Part shown: piece after piece, positions 52,416 through 60,545 of the stretch
Layout of the letters: every line of letters begins with the position of its first letter
How positions within the stretch are numbered: the stretch's first letter is position 1
Origin: an uncultured Pelagibacteraceae bacterium
Lineage (GTDB): Bacteria > Pseudomonadota > Alphaproteobacteria > Pelagibacterales > Pelagibacteraceae
Direction: 5' to 3'
NCBI GenBank assembly: GCA_902592375.1
Contig: CACJEG010000001.1
Location: 186,001 to 250,000, forward strand
DNA length: 64,000 bases
The notes under the pieces: generated by a model
Told to the model about the DNA's origin: nothing
Database searches by the model: none
Seen by the model: only the letters and a program-made list of their open reading frames with translations
Position numbers and translations under genes: made by a program

Positions 52416-54569
52416 TTAATCTATACCGAGATGTTTTTTTCTTTTTCCAACCCAAGTTCTAATTAAGTTATCAAAGATTAAACCTATAAAAGCAACACAA
52501 ATTCCTAAAGTTAATCCTATTCCTGCTCCATTTTTATCTGAAAGTGCTTTTAAAATGTACTGACCAAGATCTTCTGTTCCAATAAAGGCTCCAATTATCA
52601 CCATAAATAATGCAAAAACTATTGTTTGATTTAAACCAAGCATCATGTGTGGAAATGCTAATGGAAACTCAATTTTCGTTAATCTTTGAAATTTATTTAC
52701 ACCAGACATTGTTGCAGCTTCATGTAAGCCAACAGGAACACTTCTAAGTCCTTCTATTGTATACCTAGTTGCAGGAATTGTTGCATAGACAATCACAGCA
52801 ATTAAAACAGATGTATCTGTTATTCCAAAAAGCATCATTACTGGAATTAGATATACAAATGATGGAAATGTTTGAAATATATCACAAATACCTAGCATAA
52901 ATGCTGCAGATTTTTTGTTTTGAAAACATAATGTTCCAACTGTAAATCCTATTAAACAAGAAATAACTACACCAAAAGTTGCCATGTATAACGTTACTAG
53001 CGCTCTATCCCACCATGGACTTAAAGCTATAAATAAAGTTAAAGCAGCAACAACTAATGCTGAACGAACTCCTCCAATTAAATATCCAGCCCCAACTGCC
53101 AGTACTAATGTAGCAACTGCAGGCATTCTTAAATATAAAGCTCTCATCGGCTGAAGCACATCTTGAATTAACCATGTATTGAATGCTTTAATATACACGA
53201 AGAAAGTATCAAAAATCCAATCAACTCCTTTATTCCAAAAATCTGCTGTTGATATTCCTTTATTATGAGGAATTTCAAACAAGTAATTAAAGCTACCTTT
53301 GAAAATAAAAGTCCCAATATATGCAAGAATTATTCCAATTACGAATGAAGCTGCAAAAAATATTACGTTTTTATTTCTTTGGAAAAATGAAAGATTACCA
53401 AAATAATCTTGTTGTTGATTTGCCCAAGCTAAAGACATTTTATCAAGAAGAATTGCAATTAAACTGATACACAACCCTGCTTCTAATGCTAATCCAATGT
53501 TTAGTTGGTTCAAAGCTAATAATAAATTAAATCCTAATCCTTTGGCACCAATGAAAGCAGATATAACTGCCATTGAAAAACAAACCATAATAACTTGGTT
53601 AACTCCAATTAAAATATCTCTTCTTGCTGTGGGAATTAGTACCTTGAACATTAATTGCCAATTGGTACACCCACTCATTCTTCCTGCTTCAATTACTTCT
53701 GGCGGTATGGCTCTTAAACCTAAAATTGTAAGTAAAATCATTGGTGGAACCGCAACAACCATTGTAATGATTACAGCAGCATGATCACCAACTCCAAATA
53801 AAACAAGGGCAGGAACTAATACAGCATATTGTGGCATAGTCTGCATCACTAGAAGAATTGGGTACAAAGCTTTTTCAACTCTTTTACTCTTATATGCTGC
53901 AATTCCTAAACTGATACCAAAAGCGAATGATAATGGAACTGCTACCAATATAAATGAAAGTGTTTGCATTGAGGGTTTCCATTGACCAAATATTGAAATA
54001 TAAGTCATTGTTAAACCTGCAAACAAAGCTAATCCTTTTCCACTTAATTTATATGAAAGTATTGTTGCTCCAGCAGCAACAATAGTCCAAGGCAAACCTG
54101 GTAATTTTATCCATGGATAAGCATCGACAAAATTCCAACTTGTGAATGCAACAATAGTTTCTAAACCACCCAATAGAATCTCTCTAATTAATTCAATTAA
54201 AAAAGTCATAATCGAAGTTAAATTTCTGCTTATCTCTAATAATAATGGTCGAGTTTTAAACTCTTGAGTATCTTCATTCCAAAACTCCATTGGCATCCAC
54301 TCATTCATTAAGAAGAATAAAGAGTCGTTTATCCAGATAGGTAGCCATCCTAGTAGTGGAGGCAATCTCCAAAATACATCAAAGGCATAATATCTAACTT
54401 CTTTACCTAGAAAAAAATAAACACTTTGGTTTGGATCTTTAACAAATTCTGCCTGGCCTCTTATAAATTTATAAGTTTCAGGAACATCAATAGCAAAACA
54501 TAAAGCAAAAAATACAATTAACAAAAATAACCATTGAAATAATTTTGGATATTTTTTTAAGTACTCCAT
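52416..54569 (-). CDS. tmoW: TMAO/betaine ABC transporter permease, two fused units
   Basis: This 717-residue inner-membrane protein holds two ProW-type permease units in one chain (about residues 180-390 and 480-700). Each has a full EAA loop: IEAGRMSGCTNWQLMFKVLIP and HEAATMSGVNKFQRLTKIEFP. The first 170 residues contain an extra hydrophobic segment and a periplasmic part. The fused layout matches TmoW of the TMAO importer TmoXVW and not the single-unit permease at 28949. It follows tmoV by three bases. TMAO specificity is inferred from the neighbours tdm and tmm. Confidence 0.82.
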   Translation of the reverse strand: MEYLKKYPKLFQWLFLLIVFFALCFAIDVPETYKFIRGQAEFVKDPNQSVYFFLGKEVRYYAFDVFWRLPPLLGWLPIWINDSLFFLMNEWMPMEFWNEDTQEFKTRPLLLEISRNLTSIMTFLIELIREILLGGLETIVAFTSWNFVDAYPWIKLPGLPWTIVAAGATILSYKLSGKGLALFAGLTMTYISIFGQWKPSMQTLSFILVAVPLSFAFGISLGIAAYKSKRVEKALYPILLVMQTMPQYAVLVPALVLFGVGDHAAVIITMVVAVPPMILLTILGLRAIPPEVIEAGRMSGCTNWQLMFKVLIPTARRDILIGVNQVIMVCFSMAVISAFIGAKGLGFNLLLALNQLNIGLALEAGLCISLIAILLDKMSLAWANQQQDYFGNLSFFQRNKNVIFFAASFVIGIILAYIGTFIFKGSFNYLFEIPHNKGISTADFWNKGVDWIFDTFFVYIKAFNTWLIQDVLQPMRALYLRMPAVATLVLAVGAGYLIGGVRSALVVAALTLFIALSPWWDRALVTLYMATFGVVISCLIGFTVGTLCFQNKKSAAFMLGICDIFQTFPSFVYLIPVMMLFGITDTSVLIAVIVYATIPATRYTIEGLRSVPVGLHEAATMSGVNKFQRLTKIEFPLAFPHMMLGLNQTIVFALFMVIIGAFIGTEDLGQYILKALSDKNGAGIGLTLGICVAFIGLIFDNLIRTWVGKRKKHLGID

Positions 54570-54572
54570 ATT

Positions 54573-55604
54573 TTAATTGCCGTTTTTTCTTCCTCCAAAT
54601 ACTGTATCAATTATTTTTGAGGGTTTAATTGAACCTACTATTTTATTTTGTGAGTCAACTACTCCTACTAATTTTTCTTGGGTAAGTATTTTTTCTGCAA
54701 CATTTTCTATAATATCATCTTTTGAAACCTTTAAATCACCCAAGTTATCTTTATTTGATGAATCCATTACATCTTCAATAACCAAAACTTTCTCTCTTGG
54801 AACTTCTTGAGTAAACTTTCTAACATATTCAGTTGCAGGATTTAATACAATGTTTGCAGGTGTATCTAATTGTTCAATTATACCATCTTTCATAATCGCT
54901 ATTCGATCAGCTAACTTCAATGCCTCATCAAAATCATGAGTAATGAACATAATTGTTTTTTGTAATTTTTCCTGAAGTCTTAAAAACTCATCCTGCATTT
55001 CTTTTCTTATTAATGGGTCTAATGCAGAAAAAGGTTCGTCTAAAAACCATATATCAGGTTCTACAGCTAATGATCTTGCAATCCCCACCCTTTGTTGTTG
55101 TCCACCTGAAAGCTCTCTTGGAAAATAGTTTTCTCTTCCATCAAGTCCAACCAATTTTACCATTTCCATCGCTCTACTAATGCTCTCTTCAATCTCAATG
55201 CCTTTTATCTGCAATGGGAAAGCAATGTTTTCAACAACTGTTTTATGAGGCAGCAAAGCAAAGCTTTGAAAAACCATTCCCATTTTATTTCTTCTAAGTT
55301 CAATTAATTCTTTATTGTTTAGCTGAAGTAAATCTTGGCCCTCTATAAAAATTTTTCCACCTGTCGCATCTGTTAGTCTTGATATGCATCGAAGCAAAGT
55401 TGATTTACCTGAACCAGATAGTCCCATAACTACTAACATTTCTCCTTTTGCAACTTCAAAAGAAGCATTATTAACTCCAACTATACATCCTTTTTCTTGG
55501 AAAGTTTTTGCATCTACATTCCCATTAGATTCTTCAAGCATCTTTTTGGCATTTTCTCCAAAAATTTTATAAACCGACTCGCATTTGATTACAGTCTCAG
55601 ACAT
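54573..55604 (-). CDS. tmoV: TMAO/betaine ABC transporter ATP-binding protein
   Basis: This 343-residue ProV/OpuAA-type ATPase has Walker A GLSGSGKST (61-69), signature LSGGQQQR (about 165-172) and Walker B IWFLDEP. The C-terminal part (about 270-343) is CBS-like, with VGVVDSQNKIVGSIKP, the sensor region of osmolyte transporters. It lies between a hypothetical membrane gene and tmoW. It is the only betaine-type ATPase in the window, so it may also serve the permease at 28949-29845. Confidence 0.87.
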   Translation of the reverse strand: MSETVIKCESVYKIFGENAKKMLEESNGNVDAKTFQEKGCIVGVNNASFEVAKGEMLVVMGLSGSGKSTLLRCISRLTDATGGKIFIEGQDLLQLNNKELIELRRNKMGMVFQSFALLPHKTVVENIAFPLQIKGIEIEESISRAMEMVKLVGLDGRENYFPRELSGGQQQRVGIARSLAVEPDIWFLDEPFSALDPLIRKEMQDEFLRLQEKLQKTIMFITHDFDEALKLADRIAIMKDGIIEQLDTPANIVLNPATEYVRKFTQEVPREKVLVIEDVMDSSNKDNLGDLKVSKDDIIENVAEKILTQEKLVGVVDSQNKIVGSIKPSKIIDTVFGGRKNGN

Positions 55605-55669
55605 AAATTGTTTTAAAGTTATATTAAATTTTATAAAATTAAAATGTTAATAATTGTTGCCTTTCCTCA

Positions 55670-56221
55670 TTAAAAATTTTTAATAAAATAAACCCTTGTA
55701 TCAATTCCAGTGCTTAAAAAACTTAAAGCTTCTCCACTTATAGTAATACTTTCATCAACACCTACATTATTTCCACTCACTGTAAAACCTGCAAAACATT
55801 TACCTTTTTGTTCATCCCATTTAACAAAAGTCTCGTCAATTTTATTTCCATTAATTGTATAAAGCTCATGTGCTCTGAAATTTAAAAAATTAGCACCCAT
55901 GATTGCTCTTTGTGGAATAAGATTTGTAGCCTTACATACTTGCTCATACACCTCATCAGTCAACTTATAATGATCTGTACCATCAAAGGAAACTAGTATT
56001 CCCGAAGGTAATTTAGATATTAATTCACTAAGTTTTTTTTGCTCGGCAATTCTTTCTTCTTCTAACTTCATTCTTTTTACTAAGTCTTCACCTTGTCCGA
56101 AAATTCCATTTAAAATACTAAAAGATATAATTACTATTAGTGTAATAATTATCAAACCAATAAACTGCCTTAGAGATTCAGGTAAAGCTTTTATTTTATT
56201 AATATAATTTTCTTTTGACAT
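55670..56221 (-). CDS. Hypothetical 183-residue single-span protein
   Basis: One hydrophobic span (FIGLIIITLIVIISFSILNG, about residues 19-38) is followed by a charged helix (EDLVKRMKLEEERIAEQKK) and a globular domain with three cysteines. No family is recognised. I start at the ATG at 56221, which overlaps the MORN protein stop as TAATG; the longer frame runs into the MORN gene. The protein would sit in the inner membrane with its domain in the periplasm. It is between tmoV (65 bases) and the MORN gene. Confidence 0.55.
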   Translation of the reverse strand: MSKENYINKIKALPESLRQFIGLIIITLIVIISFSILNGIFGQGEDLVKRMKLEEERIAEQKKLSELISKLPSGILVSFDGTDHYKLTDEVYEQVCKATNLIPQRAIMGANFLNFRAHELYTINGNKIDETFVKWDEQKGKCFAGFTVSGNNVGVDESITISGEALSFLSTGIDTRVYFIKNF

Positions 56222-56598
56222 TATTCTTGTAACTTGCCGTTTTTCCAAATACCTGATTTTTGTTTTCCATCTGCCCAAGTAAATGTTCCTTGGCCATTCA
56301 TAAAACCTTTAGACCACTCTCCTTCATACTTAGAACCGTCAGGAAAGGTTAAAGTTCCTTGTCCGCTCCATTCACTATTTTTAAATTCTCCTTCATAGAT
56401 GTAACCATTAGGCCAAGTTTCCACTCCTTGACCTTGTTTTTTTGTATTAACCCACTCTCCTTCATAAGTAGTTTTGTCGGTATAAACCCATTTACCAAAA
56501 CCATTTTCACAGTTACCTTCTTTACATCCAGTACTTCTTGCTAAAACTGATGAGCAGATTAAAAAACTAAAAAATATAATAAGAGAGTATTTTTTCAT
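56221..56598 (-). CDS. MORN-repeat protein, exported
   Basis: This 125-residue protein has a signal peptide (LIIFFSFLICSSVLA, about 5-19) and four MORN-type repeats of about 23 residues with the pattern YEGEW..G...G.G (YEGEWVNTKKQGQG, YEGEFKNSEWSGQG, YEGEWSKGFMNGQG). MORN repeats form a beta-strand scaffold for lipid or protein binding. It would be periplasmic. It lies after the tmoX terminator and is coupled to the 183-residue gene. Its place inside the TMAO transporter cluster is unexpected. Confidence 0.8.
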   Translation of the reverse strand: MKKYSLIIFFSFLICSSVLARSTGCKEGNCENGFGKWVYTDKTTYEGEWVNTKKQGQGVETWPNGYIYEGEFKNSEWSGQGTLTFPDGSKYEGEWSKGFMNGQGTFTWADGKQKSGIWKNGKLQE

Positions 56599-56623
56599 TA
56601 ATATATCTTACACAAAATTTCTC

Positions 56624-56654
56624 AAAAAAAAATCCCCCCCAACAATGTTGGGGG
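56624..56654 (-). terminator. Rho-independent terminator of tmoX
   Basis: On the minus strand, CCCCCAAC (56654-56647) pairs with GTTGGGGG (56643-56636) around a three-base loop, followed by two more G, A and a run of eight T (56632-56624, with one A). It lies 26 bases after the tmoX stop. It should end most tmoX transcripts and separate tmoX from tmoV and tmoW. Confidence 0.85.
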
Positions 56655-56679
56655 AGATTTTAAATTTTAATTTTTGTGC

Positions 56680-57654
56680 TTAATTAAGAAATGCTTTCCA
56701 AACTGACTCGTTATCAGCTAACCATTTTTTGGCAGCGTCCTCGTGAGTCATTTTGTCAACATCAACTAAAGCAGCCATTGCTCCAATCTGACTTGTAGAG
56801 AATGACATTTTTTTAAAGACTGCAGCTGCTGCAGGATGTGTTTTTGGAAAATCTTCATGCACAGCTTTTTTTAAATAACCATCAGGTGATCCACATTTTC
56901 CATCTCCACCATCTTCTGGTCTACAACCAGCTGTATAAGGAGGAAAATCTATAAAAGTGAAACCAGCACCATCAGTAAAGTTTGGTGTCCAGTTAAATAT
57001 AATCGTTCCTCTTCCTTCTTTTTCAGCTGCTGCTAATTCCGCCCAAAGTGCATCAGCACTTCCAGCAAATTTCACCCACCAAAGGTCACCTAAACCAAGA
57101 GCTTCAACTCTTTGTGGGATTAAATCACCATGCCAAGTTTGTGGTCCTTCCAACATTCTTCCTTTTCCATCTGGTGAATCAGGTGTTGTAAAGTTTTTAG
57201 CACAATCTGGATTTTTTAAAGCAGTCCAGTCAGGTAGACCTGGGCATAATCCTTTATCAACAACCCAATTAGGATATCCCATATCTTCTAGAGTTCTTGC
57301 TTCATGATCACCCCAATCTAACAAACCACCTTTATCTAAAGCAGTTGTGAATGATTTACCAAAAGCAGATTCCCAAACCTCGTGAGATATAGTTACGTCT
57401 CCAATTCTGATTGACTCGTAAACTGCTTGTGAGTCAGCGTTTACATAACTTACATTGTTACCCATGCTTTCAAAAATTCCGCCAATTACATAAGCCATTA
57501 CAATTTGACTTGACCAATTGTGAGTTGGTATAACTATAGGCTGACTACTGTCACCTGATTTCTTTGCCGTTTTATCGCCCCCTTGCATAAAGAAGATTGC
57601 AGCAGCTATTATCACTACAGCACCGATAATTAACGGTAAACTTTTGTTTTTCAT
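56680..57654 (-). CDS. tmoX: TMAO/glycine betaine ABC transporter binding protein
   Basis: This 324-residue protein captures the ligand in the periplasm. The N-terminus (LPLIIGAVVIIAAAIFFM, about 6-23) is a signal or anchor. Conserved aromatic residues include W47 (THNWSS), W94 (HEVWES), W196-W197 (DLWWVKF) and W223-like NWTPNF, the cage that holds a trimethylammonium head group in the family. Divergent from the TMAO demethylase gene tdm, with tmoV and tmoW downstream on its own strand, it is best read as TmoX. Glycine betaine is the alternative ligand. Confidence 0.82.
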   Translation of the reverse strand: MKNKSLPLIIGAVVIIAAAIFFMQGGDKTAKKSGDSSQPIVIPTHNWSSQIVMAYVIGGIFESMGNNVSYVNADSQAVYESIRIGDVTISHEVWESAFGKSFTTALDKGGLLDWGDHEARTLEDMGYPNWVVDKGLCPGLPDWTALKNPDCAKNFTTPDSPDGKGRMLEGPQTWHGDLIPQRVEALGLGDLWWVKFAGSADALWAELAAAEKEGRGTIIFNWTPNFTDGAGFTFIDFPPYTAGCRPEDGGDGKCGSPDGYLKKAVHEDFPKTHPAAAAVFKKMSFSTSQIGAMAALVDVDKMTHEDAAKKWLADNESVWKAFLN

Positions 57655-57681
57655 ATTAACCCTCCAATTATTTATAAATAA

Positions 57682-57710
57682 AGTATGTTCCTATTTAAAG
57701 TTATAGTCAA
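57682..57710 (-). promoter_or_regulatory. Candidate tmoX promoter
   Basis: On the minus strand TTGACT (57710-57705) and CATACT (57687-57682) are 17 bases apart, close to a sigma-70 promoter. It would start the tmoX mRNA about 20 bases before a strong ribosome site (GGAGG near 57661). The 94-base gap to tdm (57655-57748) holds divergent promoters for both. Confidence 0.4.
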
Positions 57711-57748
57711 CTCGTTTTGATTATATTATTCTAAAAATAAAATTTAAA

Positions 57749-60088
57749 ATGTTAGGAACAAGCAAAGAAATTAAATATCCTGGTTTGAATGTTTTACCAC
57801 CTGGGGTTGAAAGACATATTGTTAATGGTGGTGGTCTAACAGGTATTCAACTTTTCCCTGATGATGAAATAGAAATTGTCAATAGTGAGGGTGATCAAAT
57901 ATGTGAGATTATTTGTTTTGATAAAGATGGAAATTCAGATCTTGGAATATTAAATCTCAAATCAAACAATGAAAAAAACTTCATAAGAAATATTCTTAGC
58001 AGCAATGATGAAACAATTTTAGCAACCAACTATCAATTAAAAAAAAGAAATTTAAAAATTTCAAATTCAAAATCATCAATTTTATTTGATCTAGACGCAG
58101 AACCTGGTGAAAAAATTAAATTAAAATCAAAAGATAAATGTTACGCATTATTTTCAGCACCTGGTGAAGATATGGATGTTACAAAACAAAATCCACCAAC
58201 TGATTTAACCATATTCGTTAAAAGAGCTAAAATTGTTAATGACAAAGAATTAAATGTAATTCCCGATCCTGTTTTCGAACCTGTTTATGAAGAAAATATA
58301 AATAAAGAAACTTCAATATCTTATGAGGTTAAAGAAGGAGATTATATTCAAGTGATAAGTCCAACTGGTAGACAATGTTCAGACTTTGTGGCATTCGATA
58401 CAAGAAAATTAGAAAAAGGAATTGAAAAAGGATTAGACTGGCAAACTACGAGAACATTCATGGGTAATACTTTCCCAGGACCAGGTTTGTTCTCTAAATT
58501 TTATGACACAGATCATGAGCCACTTGTTGAAGTAATAAGAGATACTGTTGGTAAACACGATACTTTTAATCTTGCATGTACTTCAAAATATTATGAAGAT
58601 GCGGGGTATTTTGGTCACCCAAACTGTTCGGATAATTTAACTAAAAGTATGTCTAAATATGGTGTTCAGAAACAGAAAGGTTGGCATGCAATTAATTTAT
58701 TTTTTAATACCTCTGCAGGAGGATTGAATTCTGTTATTTCTGATGAATCTTATTCAAGGCCTGGTGATTATGTAATGTTTAAGGCTTTAAAAGATTTAAC
58801 AATAGGAACAACTGCATGTCCAAGTGATATAGATCCTTGTAATTCATGGAATCCTACAAATATATTTGTTAGAACTTACGATAAAAATAAAGAATTTAGA
58901 AAGTCATTTGGTTTTAGAATGAAAACAGACTCTGAAAATAAACTTACTAGAAATTCTGGCTTTTATGAAAGAACTTCAAAATTAACTAGAAACTTTGTTG
59001 ATGCTAGAGGATTTTGGCTTCCAAACGATTACACCAAACATGGTTTGGTTAATGAGTACAATGCTTGTAGAAATGATGCTGTATTAATTGATCTATCATC
59101 ACTAAGAAAATTTGAAATAATTGGTCCTGATGCTGAAGAGTTAATGAATTACACTCTTACAAGAAATATAAAAAAACTTTCTGTTGGACAGGTTGTTTAT
59201 TCTGCAATGTGTTACGAAAATGGAATGATGTTCGATGATGGAACTCTTTTAAGATTAAGTGAAACAGGTTTTAGATGGATATGTGGAGATGAGTATGGTG
59301 GAGAATGGCTTAAAGAAATTGCAAAAAAAAAGAATTTTAACGCTATTGTGAAAAACTCTACTGATCAAATTAGCAATGTATCTTTGCAAGGTCCAAAAAG
59401 TAGAGAAATTTTAAAAAAAATTATCTTTACACCACCAACACAGCCTTCGATAGATGAGTTGGGCTGGTTTAGATTTACAATTTGTAGAATAGAAGAGCTT
59501 CAAGGTATTCCATTAATTGTTTCTAGAACAGGTTATACTGGTGAATTAGGTTATGAAGTTTGGTGTCACCCAAAACATGCTCCTGAAGTTTGGGATAAAT
59601 TAATGGAAGCAGGTAAAGATGATGGATTAATACCAGCAGGGTTTGCTGCCTTAGACAAACTAAGAATTGAGGCAGGTTTAATTTTATTTGGCGCAGAGTT
59701 TGATGGAGAGCAAGATCCTTTTGAAGCTGGTATTGGTTTTGCCGTTCCACTGAAAACAAAAGAAGAAGATTTTATTGGTAAAGAGGAATTGATTAAAAGA
59801 AAAGCTAACCCACAAAAGAAATTAGTAGGCCTAGAACTTAATGGAAAAGAAATAGCAGGCCACGGCGATTGTGTCCATATTGGAAGATCACAAGTTGGTA
59901 TAGTTACGAGTGGATGCTTGTCCTCTACTTTGAATAAAAATATTGCTCTTTGCAGAATAGATGTTCAATACTCAGAAATCGGTACTGAAGTTGAAATAGG
60001 TAAAATCGATGGTCATCAAAAAAGGATTGGTGCTAAAGTTGTTGGTTTTCCATTCTACGATCCGACCAAATCAAGAGTCAGAGCTTAA
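57749..60088 (+). CDS. tdm: TMAO demethylase (DUF1989-GcvT fusion)
   Basis: This 779-residue cytoplasmic enzyme splits TMAO into dimethylamine and formaldehyde. The N-terminal part (about 1-400) is a DUF1989 domain with the zinc ligands H290-x2-C293 and C357; the spacing matches what I recall for Tdm. The C-terminal part (from about 420) is a GcvT THF-binding domain (SRTGYTGELGYEVW, LDKLRIEAGLILFG) that would capture the formaldehyde as methylene-THF. The domain order and length are those of Tdm and of few other proteins. Divergence from tmoX and nearness to tmm make TMAO the likely substrate. A small winged-helix gene follows by five bases. Confidence 0.9.
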   Translation: MLGTSKEIKYPGLNVLPPGVERHIVNGGGLTGIQLFPDDEIEIVNSEGDQICEIICFDKDGNSDLGILNLKSNNEKNFIRNILSSNDETILATNYQLKKRNLKISNSKSSILFDLDAEPGEKIKLKSKDKCYALFSAPGEDMDVTKQNPPTDLTIFVKRAKIVNDKELNVIPDPVFEPVYEENINKETSISYEVKEGDYIQVISPTGRQCSDFVAFDTRKLEKGIEKGLDWQTTRTFMGNTFPGPGLFSKFYDTDHEPLVEVIRDTVGKHDTFNLACTSKYYEDAGYFGHPNCSDNLTKSMSKYGVQKQKGWHAINLFFNTSAGGLNSVISDESYSRPGDYVMFKALKDLTIGTTACPSDIDPCNSWNPTNIFVRTYDKNKEFRKSFGFRMKTDSENKLTRNSGFYERTSKLTRNFVDARGFWLPNDYTKHGLVNEYNACRNDAVLIDLSSLRKFEIIGPDAEELMNYTLTRNIKKLSVGQVVYSAMCYENGMMFDDGTLLRLSETGFRWICGDEYGGEWLKEIAKKKNFNAIVKNSTDQISNVSLQGPKSREILKKIIFTPPTQPSIDELGWFRFTICRIEELQGIPLIVSRTGYTGELGYEVWCHPKHAPEVWDKLMEAGKDDGLIPAGFAALDKLRIEAGLILFGAEFDGEQDPFEAGIGFAVPLKTKEEDFIGKEELIKRKANPQKKLVGLELNGKEIAGHGDCVHIGRSQVGIVTSGCLSSTLNKNIALCRIDVQYSEIGTEVEIGKIDGHQKRIGAKVVGFPFYDPTKSRVRA

Positions 60089-60093
60089 AAATT

Positions 60094-60444
60094 ATGCCAA
60101 AAGAAAAAAAGACTTTATTAGATTTTTGGGAAGATCAAATGAGACAGTCGCATACAGCTAGTAACTATTTTTTTAGAAAATCTCCTTCTCACTATCATAT
60201 GATGTTATTAGTAATGTCTGCACATAAAGAAAATAAAAAACTATCTGTTGAGGAACTTAAAACTAAATTATTTAAAACATCTAGACCTAAATCTGCATTA
60301 ATTATTACTGAAGCTTGTGAAAAAGGATTCTTTCGTCTTGAAAAAACATCAACAGACCAAAGGGTAAAAAATATAATACCTAGTGACTCTTTTATTAAAG
60401 AATTTAATGAATACCTGGATACCTTAAAAAATATAAGTTATTAG
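60094..60444 (+). CDS. Small MarR-like winged-helix regulator
   Basis: This 116-residue protein looks like a trimmed MarR-type DNA-binding domain: HYHMMLLVMSAHKENKKLSVEELKTKLF (helices near 33-60), RPKSALIITEACEKGFFRLEKTSTDQRVKNIIPS (recognition helix and wing, about 67-100). Position five bases after tdm makes it part of that transcript. A perfect 18-base palindrome at 60474-60491, just after its stop and before the next gene, is a possible binding site. The ligand and targets are unknown. Confidence 0.65.
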   Translation: MPKEKKTLLDFWEDQMRQSHTASNYFFRKSPSHYHMMLLVMSAHKENKKLSVEELKTKLFKTSRPKSALIITEACEKGFFRLEKTSTDQRVKNIIPSDSFIKEFNEYLDTLKNISY

Positions 60445-60473
60445 CGACAAATTTCACAAAAATTGAAATATCT

Positions 60474-60491
60474 AAATTATATATATAATTT
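60474..60491. promoter_or_regulatory. Perfect 18-base palindrome upstream of the methylamine operon
   Basis: AAATTATATATATAATTT is its own reverse complement. It lies 30 bases after the winged-helix gene and 54 bases before the oxidase gene, with TTGAAA a few bases upstream (60463-60468) and TATAAT inside the palindrome, so it overlaps a likely promoter. An operator for the adjacent regulator is possible; A/T-only composition lowers confidence. Confidence 0.35.
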
Positions 60492-60545
60492 TTAGTTCTA
60501 TAAAAAATTATATTAATTACTATTTGCAAAAAATAATGTTTTCAC

